Shown here piece after piece: positions 1 to 7,161 of a stretch of DNA of 17,803 nucleotides. Each line of letters starts with the position of its first letter. Within the stretch, counting starts at the first letter, position 1. The stretch covers positions 1 through 17,803 of the forward strand of contig CAYSXY010000045.1 of assembly GCA_964435165.1 (NCBI GenBank). The letters are read 5' to 3'. The translations under genes and the position numbers were made by a program. Below the pieces are notes generated by a model, which was not told where the DNA came from, did not search any database, and saw nothing but the letters and a program-made list of their open reading frames with translations. This DNA is from CAYSXY01 sp964435165. GTDB lineage: Bacteria; Pseudomonadota; Alphaproteobacteria; Rickettsiales; RI-342.

Positions 1-60
1 GGTTCTAATATATCCAAATTGTCAATCAACTTCCCAAACACTCTCGTGAGAGGGAAAATG

Positions 61-89
61 ACTATATGGCTGGTGATGGGGCTTGTCAA
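61..89 (-). promoter_or_regulatory. Near-consensus sigma-70 promoter pointing left
   Basis: On the minus strand the -35 box TTGACA (84-89) and the -10 box TATAGT (61-66) are separated by exactly 17 bases, 11 of 12 matches to the consensus. Transcription would start near position 54 and leave the window at its left edge. The target gene is not visible. A short dyad (CTCT/AGAG, about 41-52) would lie at the start of the transcript. The match is seen directly; activity is inferred. Confidence 0.6.
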
Positions 90-122
90 CGCCCAAAATC
101 GAAGTTCAAAATTATTCAGAGT

Positions 123-572
123 TCAGGCTAAGAGATTGGCCGTAGATCGATATAATGACGCTGCGCGAAAGGATGGCGATGTGGGCACGTCATTTTGATA
201 GGGAAGCGCATTAAATCGTAGCAGGTTAAAGCGATTTTCCTGAAGTATGGCGGGTGCAGGTGAGCGCGAAATCAGACGCTGCCAGAATAATTGGGCCAGA
301 AATGCAGATGATGGTCGAATGCTGTCGGAGGGCTGCGGTTTGGGCTGTGTGTCCGGCGGAGTGGCGGGGAGGGTGGATTTGGCGATATTGTCAGATTGTG
401 TAGGCAGGGCTTGTTGAGGGGGTTTGAACTGAAGCGTCGATTCCTGCGTTTGCAACACAGGGCTAATGGTTGAGGGTAGGCGGCCAATGGCAGGCTTATC
501 CGTGCCATTGCTGGACACGTCAGCCACAGGAGCTGGCAGAATTGTCGCTGGAATAGGATTAATGTTAAACAT
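123..572 (-). CDS. Hypothetical Pro/Ser/Thr-rich protein (149 aa)
   Basis: I do not recognise a family. The first two thirds of the protein are rich in Pro, Ser, Thr and Gln and look disordered, with PP and PKPQP runs. The C-terminal third is less biased and contains an aromatic stretch (FLAQLFWQRL, near residue 90) that could form an amphipathic helix. There is no signal peptide, membrane segment or Cys. No strong ribosome binding site precedes the ATG at 572, but a near-consensus promoter (TTGACA, 17 bases, TAAAAT) lies 31-59 bases upstream and would give a leader of about 24 bases, which supports a real gene. The neighbour at 776 is divergent. Function unknown. Confidence 0.6.
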   Translation of the reverse strand: MFNINPIPATILPAPVADVSSNGTDKPAIGRLPSTISPVLQTQESTLQFKPPQQALPTQSDNIAKSTLPATPPDTQPKPQPSDSIRPSSAFLAQLFWQRLISRSPAPAILQENRFNLLRFNALPYQNDVPTSPSFRAASLYRSTANLLA

Positions 573-602
573 CGCCGCAAAACTATACTTAAATCACTTG
601 TT

Positions 603-631
603 ATTTTACTATTTTTTATTGAATTTGTCAA
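603..631 (-). promoter_or_regulatory. Promoter of the hypothetical gene ending at 123
   Basis: The minus strand reads TTGACA (626-631), a 17-base AT-rich spacer, then TAAAAT (603-608). The predicted start is near 596, about 24 bases before the ATG at 572. This is 11 of 12 consensus matches in an AT-rich intergenic region (about 590-660). No comparably clear promoter was found for the divergent copper operon starting at 776. Confidence 0.65.
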
Positions 632-775
632 TTTTGATTAAATTTTATCTATTGTCTCATGATGCTGATATCCCTGAATATATGCGCCTTAGGATACTGT
701 TCTTCTTGCGCTTGGCCATTGGTTGCGGTTTAGTGATGCCCGAATCTTGGAATAATTAAAGACGACACGGTCTGC

Positions 776-1426
776 ATGACGATGCAAAAATTTCTCATAC
801 CGCTCATCATTTTTATTCTGGTAGTAACGTTAGGATGGAGTGCCTGGCATTTGACGCCAGCGAAAAAAATACCGGGCAAGGATGTGGTGAGGGTTGATAA
901 CCCGCTTATTGGCGGTGATTTTTCATTGGTTAATAGTGCGGGTGAACGTCGCCATGCCAGTGATTATCGTGGCAAGTGGATGCTGGTGTTTTTTGGTTTT
1001 ACCTATTGTCCGGATATTTGCCCTACCGACTTATTAAAAATGGGACAGGTGTTGGATGCGCTTGGCGAATCTGAACAGCATATCCAGCCTCTGTTCATCA
1101 CGATCGATCCTGAACGCGATACACCGGATCATCTGGCACTTTATCTCGAGAATTTTGACCCGCGTATTGAGGGGCTAACCGGTAGTGCCGACGAGATCAG
1201 GCAGGCGGCGCAAGCCTACAAAGTGTACTATGCCAGGCAGCAGGAGGAAGGTGAATCCGAGAGCGATTATCTCATGAATCATTCTGCTTATCTATATCTG
1301 ATGGATCCGGAAGGGCGCTATGCCGCACATTTTCCGCATGATGCTACTGTGGACGATGTGGTGGATCGCGTCTTGCGGGAAATGGCCGCATCATTTAAGC
1401 AAAAACGCATGACAGGAGGAGTATGA
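776..1426 (+). CDS. sco: SCO1/SenC family copper-binding assembly protein
   Basis: SCO proteins are membrane-anchored, thioredoxin-fold copper and thiol-redox proteins that help build the CuA centre of cytochrome c oxidase. Residues about 5-23 form a single N-terminal membrane anchor. The CxxxC copper/redox motif is CPDIC (Cys78, Cys82), preceded by VFFGFTY, and the third copper ligand is His169 in MNHSAYLYLMD. At 216 aa the length is normal. A second ATG at 782 (MQKF) is an equally possible start; neither has a strong ribosome binding site. The stop overlaps the next gene by ATGA, so the two are translationally coupled. Family is certain from the motifs; the exact oxidase served is not visible here. 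Confidence 0.95.
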   Translation: MTMQKFLIPLIIFILVVTLGWSAWHLTPAKKIPGKDVVRVDNPLIGGDFSLVNSAGERRHASDYRGKWMLVFFGFTYCPDICPTDLLKMGQVLDALGESEQHIQPLFITIDPERDTPDHLALYLENFDPRIEGLTGSADEIRQAAQAYKVYYARQQEEGESESDYLMNHSAYLYLMDPEGRYAAHFPHDATVDDVVDRVLREMAASFKQKRMTGGV

Positions 1427-1890
1427 TGATTCAGACAATAACACGGATGAGCATGGTGGTGTTGGCCCTATGCCTGATTTCGGGTGCAAATGATTTTATC
1501 CGTCCTGCATATGCGCAAGAGACGATGCAGTTGGACGTGCGCGATGCATGGGCGCGGCCATCGACAACGCGTTCTACGGCGGCTTACCTCACATTGCACA
1601 ATCCTGGTCATGAGGATGTGATTGTCTATAACGCGAAGACTGATGTTTCCGCAACGGCGGAGATTCATCGCACCACCGCTGACGAGAATGGCGTCATGCG
1701 CATGGAATGGCAAAAAGAATTGCGCATTGCGCCAAAGACGACGGTGGAAATGAAACCGGGTGGTCTGCATGTGATGGTTATCGGATTGATGGAGCCGCCG
1801 CTGGAGGCCGGACAGACATTTGCCTTAACACTGGGCTATGCAGATCGCAGCAGCCAGACCATTGAGGTGCCTGTGATCGCCGGGAAGTAG
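1423..1890 (+). CDS. Periplasmic copper chaperone PCu(A)C
   Basis: PCu(A)C proteins carry Cu(I) in the periplasm and deliver it, with SCO1, to the CuA or CuB site of heme-copper oxidases. A signal peptide ends near AYA-QE (residue 31). The mature domain shows AYLTLHN, then the copper motif His82, Met94, His116-Val-Met118 followed by the conserved IGLMEPPLEAG. Met94 to His116 has the family spacing of 21, but His82 to Met94 has 11 intervening residues rather than the usual 10. The ribosome binding site AGGAGG (1414-1419) lies only 3 bases from the ATG at 1423 but 6 bases from the in-frame ATG at 1426, so the latter is the likelier start. It forms a two-gene operon with the SCO gene. Confidence 0.93.
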   Translation: MMIQTITRMSMVVLALCLISGANDFIRPAYAQETMQLDVRDAWARPSTTRSTAAYLTLHNPGHEDVIVYNAKTDVSATAEIHRTTADENGVMRMEWQKELRIAPKTTVEMKPGGLHVMVIGLMEPPLEAGQTFALTLGYADRSSQTIEVPVIAGK

Positions 1891-1971
1891 TGCTATCGCG
1901 CCGCCATAGAGTGTTGATGTAGCCAATATGCTGCATCGCAAAAATACCTCTGACAGTCTGCATGAACTATG

Positions 1972-1986
1972 TTAAGCTTTCCTTAG
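1972..1986 (+). promoter_or_regulatory. CtrA-like box TTAA-N7-TTAG before phaZ
   Basis: TTAA (1972-1975), seven bases, then TTAG (1983-1986) matches 7 of 8 positions of the alphaproteobacterial CtrA site TTAA-N7-TTAA. It lies 44 bases before the phaZ ATG. A weak promoter-like pair (CTGACA at 1950-1955, TAAGCT at 1973-1978, 17-base spacer) overlaps it, so a bound regulator could block or adjust transcription. The box contains the 9-mer GTTAAGCTT that recurs in two other intergenic regions. Binding is inference. Confidence 0.3.
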
Positions 1987-2029
1987 TGCATGGTAGCTAG
2001 CCTGCCGCTAATTGGGCTGGGAGGGATAT

Positions 2030-3961
2030 ATGTTTTCTGAAAATTACAATCTGTACAATATGCACGAATTGCATAAAGCCAGTGTTGCACCCATGCGGCT
2101 GGCTGCGCGCGTGGGACGTGATGTATATGGTCATCCGTTAAGCCCTTTATCCTATCTTCCGATTAGTCGCTACATTGCGGCTGGATGTCAGATGATTGAT
2201 CGTGCCACAAGGCGCTATAATAAACCGGAATTTGGTCTGGAAGAGACGGTGATTGATGGCCGCACCTATAAGGTGACGGAGAAGATCGTTCGTGAGAAAA
2301 CTTTTTGTAATTTGATAAAATTCCAGCGTGCAACACAGCGTAAAGATCCCAAAATGCTGATTGTGGCACCTATGTCCGGCCATTATGCGACCTTACTGCG
2401 TGGAACTGTGCGTGATTTATTACCCCATTATGAGGTCTACATTACGGATTGGACGGATGCACGTGAGGTGCCTGTGTTTGACGGGCCATTCGATCTGGAT
2501 GATTTTATTGATTATCTGGTCGATTTTATGGAGTTTCTCGGCACCGATATTCATACCATGGCGGTGTGTCAGCCATCAGTGCCGCTATTGGCAGCGATTT
2601 CGATCATGGAAGCCGAGAACAAACCCACACCATGCAGCATGACGCTGATCGGCGGGCCTATCGATACCAGAGAAAATCCAACAGAGGTGAATAAGACGGC
2701 AACGGAACGACCCATCAGCTGGTTTGAGCAGCATGTCATTACACGAGTTCCCATGAACTATCCGGGTTTTATGCGGCGCGTTTATCCTGGGTTTCTTCAG
2801 TTGAGCGGTTTCATGACGATGAATCTGGATCGTCATATTGGTGAGCATATCAAGTTGTTCAATCACATGATTGAAGGCGATGGCGACAGTGTGGATGCGC
2901 ATAAGAAATTTTATAATGAATATCTGGCGGTTATGGATTTGCCAGCGGAATTTTATTTGCAGACCGTGCAGACGGTTTTCAAGGATCATTCTCTGCCGCG
3001 TGGTAAGATGACCTCGCGCGGTCGCAAGGTTGATCCATCGGCCATCACGAAGACAGCGCTGCTCACCTTAGAGGGTGAGCGCGATGATATTTCCGGCGTT
3101 GGTCAAACCAAAGCGGCTCATAAATTGTGCAAAAACCTGCCGGAGAAAAAGCGGCACCATTACATGCAAAAAGATGTCGGACATTATGGTATATTTAATG
3201 GTCGGCGTTTTCGTGAACATGTGATTCCGGTGATTATCGACTTTACCAATAAACAAACACCGAGGGGAATGACAAAGGCACAGGCGCGGCCGGCGTCGCA
3301 CCGTATTGCCGAGACCAAAGCCGGATCGATTGCCGAACCAAAAGTGATTCCACGTGCCGTGGGGCGTTCTAAGACCACAAAGACAGCCACGAAGAAGGCC
3401 GCTTCGACAGGTGCTACGTCTGCCACTAAAGCGGCGGTGTCTGCTAAAAAGACGGCGACAACATCTACAAAAGCAGCACAGGCTAAGCGAACGAAACCTT
3501 CAAAAACCCGTGCAGCGAGTGCAGCGGCGACGGCGAAAAAGACGGGCACGACATCTGCCGTGGTGAAGCCGAAAAGCTCTGGCAACGCCGCTAAGAATGT
3601 GAAGAAAGCAACGACTGCTAAGCCACCTGCAAAAAAGAGCACGGCGAAAAGCAGTGCGGCCAGCAAAAAGAACTTGGCTAAACCGGCTAACAAAAAAACA
3701 GTCAGCCAAACGGCACCTAAGAAAACGGCGAAGGCAGCGACGAAAAAAGCCAAACCAGCAGCCAACAAAGCTGCCACGAAGAAGGCAAGCAGCCCGGCCA
3801 TGACCAAGGTCACGGGTGAGCTTACCTTGTCTGCTCCCGCTAATCGGTCCGAGCCTCCTGCCGGTAGCAAGTCATCGACCGTTAAACCAGCCACCAAGAC
3901 TGCGTCGTCCAACACAGTCGCCACCAAGCCAACGTCAACGACCAAAAAAACATCAGGTTGA
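2030..3961 (+). CDS. phaZ: Intracellular PHB depolymerase with Lys/Ala-rich tail
   Basis: Intracellular PHB depolymerases release hydroxybutyrate from native storage granules in the cytoplasm. Residues 1 to about 408 are the alpha/beta-hydrolase domain, ending in the C-terminal region typical of the family. The likely catalytic triad is Cys180 (in AVCQPSVP), Asp352 (GERDD) and His385 (DVGHYGIFNG), in step with the Cys-type triad known from Ralstonia PhaZa1. About 233 further residues (411-643) are dominated by Lys, Ala, Thr, Ser and Pro with many KKA, AKK and TKKA steps, resembling histone H1-like tails of AlgP, PhaF and PhaM; the family normally ends near residue 410. A TTG at 2012 is in frame, but the GGGAGGG ribosome site (2019-2025) fits the ATG at 2030. 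Tail role is inferred. Confidence 0.93.
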   Translation: MFSENYNLYNMHELHKASVAPMRLAARVGRDVYGHPLSPLSYLPISRYIAAGCQMIDRATRRYNKPEFGLEETVIDGRTYKVTEKIVREKTFCNLIKFQRATQRKDPKMLIVAPMSGHYATLLRGTVRDLLPHYEVYITDWTDAREVPVFDGPFDLDDFIDYLVDFMEFLGTDIHTMAVCQPSVPLLAAISIMEAENKPTPCSMTLIGGPIDTRENPTEVNKTATERPISWFEQHVITRVPMNYPGFMRRVYPGFLQLSGFMTMNLDRHIGEHIKLFNHMIEGDGDSVDAHKKFYNEYLAVMDLPAEFYLQTVQTVFKDHSLPRGKMTSRGRKVDPSAITKTALLTLEGERDDISGVGQTKAAHKLCKNLPEKKRHHYMQKDVGHYGIFNGRRFREHVIPVIIDFTNKQTPRGMTKAQARPASHRIAETKAGSIAEPKVIPRAVGRSKTTKTATKKAASTGATSATKAAVSAKKTATTSTKAAQAKRTKPSKTRAASAAATAKKTGTTSAVVKPKSSGNAAKNVKKATTAKPPAKKSTAKSSAASKKNLAKPANKKTVSQTAPKKTAKAATKKAKPAANKAATKKASSPAMTKVTGELTLSAPANRSEPPAGSKSSTVKPATKTASSNTVATKPTSTTKKTSG

Positions 3962-3969
3962 TATGAGTA

Positions 3970-4686
3970 ATGCGTGATGCTGTGAGGGGTAGAGTTGCTG
4001 GCGCATTATCATTGCCTGTTGAAATCGCGCCCCATCCCCGTGCCAAGACGCTTAAACTGCGTGTGCACCCCTTGCGCCGATCCGTTGTTGTGACGACGCC
4101 GCCACAATGCAGTGAGCGCCAAGTAGAGCGTTTTGTGGCGCAACAGCGAGAATGGATTGACCGGCAGTTAGCTCGACTTCCTGACCTCACGCCATTGGCC
4201 GATGGTGTGCAATATCCTGTGTTGGGTGAATGGCTGACAATCCGCTTTGATGCGGCACTGCGTGGCCGTGTGCGAGATCGTGACGGCATGATTTATGTGC
4301 CGGGGCCGGCGATGGGTAAAGCACGCAAGCTTCGCCGGTTTTTGGAGCAGCGGCTGCTTGGTTATGTCGCTGATCAGGCGCATGAATATGCGACGCGGCT
4401 TGAGCGGCGTGTGACCCAGATCCGTCTGCGTGAGATGCGCTCGCGCTGGGGTAGTTGCTCGTCGGAAGGAGGGCTTTGTTTTAACTGGCGGCTGGTTTTT
4501 GCACCGCCGGAAGTGACCGATTATGTCGTGGCACATGAAGCAGCCCATCTGGTGGAGATGAACCATAGTGCTGACTTTTGGCGGCTCGTCGCGGCATTGT
4601 ATCCGGAATATCGATCGGCAAAACGATGGTTGCGGCGTGAGAGTCAGCAGCTCTTCTGTTACTTACCGGAGAGTGTTTGCCGATAA
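3970..4686 (+). CDS. YgjP-like (DUF45/SprT-type) zinc metallopeptidase
   Basis: The protein (238 aa) has the YgjP-like layout: an N-terminal beta-rich part with the RAKTLKLRV and VVVTTP strands, a helical middle, and the signature RSRWGSCSS (158-166) followed by the zinc site HEAAH (189-193), with His199 in MNHSADFW as probable third ligand. Members are predicted cytoplasmic metalloproteases; substrates are mostly unknown. It starts 8 bases after phaZ, so co-transcription is likely, though there is no strong ribosome site at the ATG at 3970. A GTG at 3982 is a possible alternative start. The family is clear, the cellular role is not. Confidence 0.9.
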   Translation: MRDAVRGRVAGALSLPVEIAPHPRAKTLKLRVHPLRRSVVVTTPPQCSERQVERFVAQQREWIDRQLARLPDLTPLADGVQYPVLGEWLTIRFDAALRGRVRDRDGMIYVPGPAMGKARKLRRFLEQRLLGYVADQAHEYATRLERRVTQIRLREMRSRWGSCSSEGGLCFNWRLVFAPPEVTDYVVAHEAAHLVEMNHSADFWRLVAALYPEYRSAKRWLRRESQQLFCYLPESVCR

Positions 4687-4726
4687 GATAAGTGCTTGGG
4701 CATGAAGACTCCATCTGTTAAGCTTA

Positions 4727-5011
4727 GTGTTATTAATCAAAAATCGGTGCCAGCCAGTGTCTTCCTTATTTGATTTTTTCCGGTCATTTTTTCGTCGAGG
4801 CAGAGATGATGCACATCGACGGCGACGTCCTGAGATGCAGGACGAAGCATTGCCACAGCACCATCAGCCGGGGCCGCGCGGCGGTCATGCGGATCAGGCG
4901 GGCGGCGGTTATGGGTTGCCGGAGCCGGGCCGCGACTATCCGGGCCGCAATCGCAGGCGCACGCGTGGCAGTTCCCCATGGTTTGAGTCTGAAGGTGGGA
5001 TTCAGGATTAG
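4727..5011 (+). CDS. Possible small Arg/Gly/Pro-rich protein (94 aa)
   Basis: I do not recognise a family. The open frame starts at GTG 4727 (or the in-frame GTG 4757, giving VSSLFDFFRSFFRR). It has a short Phe-rich amphipathic start, then an Arg-rich stretch (RRGRDDAHRRRRP) and a Gly/Pro/Arg tail. From about 4800 the codons favour CCG, GGC, CGC and GCG as in neighbouring genes, and it fills the whole gap between the upstream peptidase gene and the convergent PBP gene, which ends 12 bases further on. A weak stem (CTGAA 4989-4993 / TTCAG 5001-5005) and a T run (5013-5018) follow or overlap its stop (5009-5011). It could equally be non-coding 3' sequence. Function unknown. Confidence 0.4.
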   Translation: MLLIKNRCQPVSSLFDFFRSFFRRGRDDAHRRRRPEMQDEALPQHHQPGPRGGHADQAGGGYGLPEPGRDYPGRNRRRTRGSSPWFESEGGIQD

Positions 5012-5023
5012 CTTTTTTGAAGG

Positions 5024-7036
5024 CTACTCCCCAAACAATGCATCCCACAGGCTGCGTGAAGGAGCTTGTGGCTGTTTCTTCTCCCATGGCAGCGGTTGCC
5101 AGGGCAGCCCGGCCCGGGCATCCGCCGGGTTGAGATGACGATCCAGCCGTCGCGGCGTTTTATCTTCATGCGCGGCGGTCATGATGCGTTGCCACAATTC
5201 CGCGGGCAAGGTGCCGCCGGTCACGTCGCGCATTGACTCGGCATTGTCATTACCCAGCCAGACGCCGCCCACCAGCTCCGAGGTGAAGCCGATGAACCAG
5301 CCATCACGATAATCCTGACTGGTGCCGGTTTTGCCAGCCACCTGCCAGCCGGGCATCTGGGCGCGCCGCCCGGTGCCCTGGTTGACGACCTGATAGAGCA
5401 TATGCTGCATCGACAGCACGGTATCACTGGCCAGTAATTGTGCCGGTGGCGAGGTGAGGCGCTTATAAAGCTGCTGACCGTCGCTCGTGCGGATGCTGAT
5501 AATGCCATATGGCCACACACTATAGCCACCATGTGCCACATGCGCATAGGCGCCGGTGAGTTCCAGTAACGTGACTTCATTCACACCGAGTGCCATGCTC
5601 GGCGTGCGCTGAATAGGGCTGGTGATGCCAAGCCTTCGCGCCATCGTCTCGGTGGCATCGTAGCCCACCCATTCATTCACCTGCACGGCAATGGTATTGA
5701 TGGATTTTGCCAGGGCATCATCCAGCCGCACCGCCCCGATATGCCGGTTTTCATAATTACCGGGCTGCCAGCGACCAACAGAGACCGGCTCATCCAGCCA
5801 TATATCGGATGGGGTGGCTCCATTCTCTAAGGCGGCGAGATAGGGAAAGAGTTTGAACGCCGAGCCGGGCTGCCGGCGTGCCTGCGTCGCCCGGTTAAAC
5901 TGACTGTTCTGATAGTGTCGTCCGCCGATCATGGCACGAATAGCACCATCTGGTGTCATGACCAGTGCCGCCGCCTGGCTCACGCCATGCCAGTGGCCTT
6001 GTTCCTCCAGCAATTGCTGCAGTGCGTTGTCGGCCGCATGCTGCAAGCCGGGGTCGAGTGTTGTCACCACTTCGATATCCTGTTCAATGCGACCGAGATA
6101 ATCCGGCAGTTGTTCCATGATCCAGTCTGCAAAGTAATAATTCTGGTGACCCCGTCCGCTATAGCTCCGGCTTTCGGGCGGGGTTGCCAGCAGATGTGCG
6201 ATCGGTTCATCCGGAAGGAACCCGGCATGTTGCATATTGGCCAGCACCTGGCGTGTGCGTGCTTCTGCCAGGTCCGGGTTATTCGTTGGCGAGTAGCGCG
6301 ATGGTGCTTTGAGCAGGCCGACAATCATCGCCGATTCCCACAGATTGATGTCTGTCACCTCTTTATTGAAGTAACGCTTGGCGGCGGCGTCGGCGCCATA
6401 CGTCCCGGCGCCGAGATAAACACGGTTGAGGTAGATGGCCAGTATCTCTTCTTTGGTAAATTGGTATTCCAGCCAAAGTGACAACACCAGCTCCTGCACT
6501 TTGCGGCGGATCGTGCGCTCCGGCGAGAGGAATAGATTTTTGGCAAGTTGCTGGGTGATGGTGCTGCCGCCCTCGACAATACGCCCTGCCTGCCAGTTAC
6601 GCCATGCGGCGCGCGCCAGGCCCAGTATATCAATGCCAATATGGTGGTAAAAGCGACGGTCTTCCGTCGCGATGAGTGCGTTAATCAAATGATCGGGGAA
6701 TTGATGATAGGTGAGATAATCGCCATAGAGATCACCGTAATTAGCGAGAATATCTCCATCCGGTGACAGAATCACGACGGAGGGGCGCTTGGTGATGGTA
6801 TTTAACGCCGATGTATCGGGCAAATCGCGTGCATACCAGCCGATGACCCCAAGCATGATAATCAGCCCCCAGATGGCCAATGCTGCGCAATAAATTACAA
6901 GTCGGCGGCCTAGGGAGGAATGAACCTTTTTTACGGTCGTTTTTTTGACCTTTGTTTTATGTGCCTTGGCAGTTTTATGGTAGCGCTTGGAATGGCCGCG
7001 TGTGTTGGGTTTTTTCTGACTGGGTTTGCGGCTCAT
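5024..7036 (-). CDS. Class A penicillin-binding protein (PBP1A family)
   Basis: This is a bifunctional peptidoglycan synthase (670 aa): it polymerises glycan strands from lipid II and cross-links peptides in the periplasm. A very basic cytoplasmic head (about 1-44, many Lys/His/Arg) precedes one membrane anchor (46-67). The glycosyltransferase domain shows EDRRFYHHIGID with catalytic Glu125, GGSTITQQLAKN (157-167), the RRKVQE region and KEEILAIYLNRVYLG. The transpeptidase domain has SxxK at Ser392-Lys395, SxN at Ser445-Asn447 and KTGT at 569-572. An upstream in-frame GTG at 7126 would add 30 residues without family features; the ATG at 7036 before the basic head is preferred, although neither has a good ribosome site. 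It is divergent from the ABC exporter gene at 7162. Confidence 0.95.
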   Translation of the reverse strand: MSRKPSQKKPNTRGHSKRYHKTAKAHKTKVKKTTVKKVHSSLGRRLVIYCAALAIWGLIIMLGVIGWYARDLPDTSALNTITKRPSVVILSPDGDILANYGDLYGDYLTYHQFPDHLINALIATEDRRFYHHIGIDILGLARAAWRNWQAGRIVEGGSTITQQLAKNLFLSPERTIRRKVQELVLSLWLEYQFTKEEILAIYLNRVYLGAGTYGADAAAKRYFNKEVTDINLWESAMIVGLLKAPSRYSPTNNPDLAEARTRQVLANMQHAGFLPDEPIAHLLATPPESRSYSGRGHQNYYFADWIMEQLPDYLGRIEQDIEVVTTLDPGLQHAADNALQQLLEEQGHWHGVSQAAALVMTPDGAIRAMIGGRHYQNSQFNRATQARRQPGSAFKLFPYLAALENGATPSDIWLDEPVSVGRWQPGNYENRHIGAVRLDDALAKSINTIAVQVNEWVGYDATETMARRLGITSPIQRTPSMALGVNEVTLLELTGAYAHVAHGGYSVWPYGIISIRTSDGQQLYKRLTSPPAQLLASDTVLSMQHMLYQVVNQGTGRRAQMPGWQVAGKTGTSQDYRDGWFIGFTSELVGGVWLGNDNAESMRDVTGGTLPAELWQRIMTAAHEDKTPRRLDRHLNPADARAGLPWQPLPWEKKQPQAPSRSLWDALFGE

Positions 7037-7161
7037 CGGGGGCTCAATTTCTGTCTCTTCCTGTGTTATTGATGTAGCCGATATGGCTGGTGCTTGCAAT
7101 TGGCAGAAGAATCGGTTTTCTAGCACCTTGTCTCATGTAACGAGCAGAGGACACATCATTC
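7037..7161. promoter_or_regulatory. Divergent promoter region, PBP / ABC exporter
   Basis: This 125-base gap must hold start signals for both flanking genes. On the minus strand TTGCAA (7094-7099) and TACATC (7071-7076) are 17 bases apart and could serve the PBP gene, but the -10 match is weak. No convincing plus-strand promoter was found. An AGAGGA (7146-7151), 10 bases before the ATG at 7162, is the ribosome site of the exporter gene. Confidence 0.3.

Noticed and set aside
34..55. Dyad around CTCTC/GAGAG near the left edge as a terminator for the gene ending at 123
   Set aside because: The stem is only 4-5 bases, no T run follows on the minus strand, and the strong promoter lies between it and the gene.
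466..759. Plus-strand frame of 97 residues with a hydrophobic middle
   Set aside because: Its first third is antisense to the hypothetical gene at 123-572 and the rest is AT-rich promoter DNA. There is no ribosome site or family match.
1914..1930. Sequence TTGATGTAGCC(A/G)ATATG also present near 7069-7085
   Set aside because: One mismatched 17-base pair of copies is close to chance level for a window of this size, and the two sites share no other context.
1916..1937. Hairpin GATGTAGC / GCTGCATC after the copper operon as a terminator
   Set aside because: The stem has a mismatch, it is short and no T run follows, so it cannot be called an intrinsic terminator.
3184..3945. Minus-strand open frame of 253 residues rich in Val, Ala and Leu opposite the phaZ tail
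   Set aside because: It is the complement of the Lys/Ala codons of the tail (AAG, GCC and similar), which gives a long stop-free antisense frame. It has no ribosome site and no recognisable domain.
5915..6481. Plus-strand frame of 188 residues
   Set aside because: It is wholly antisense to the certain penicillin-binding protein gene and matches no family.
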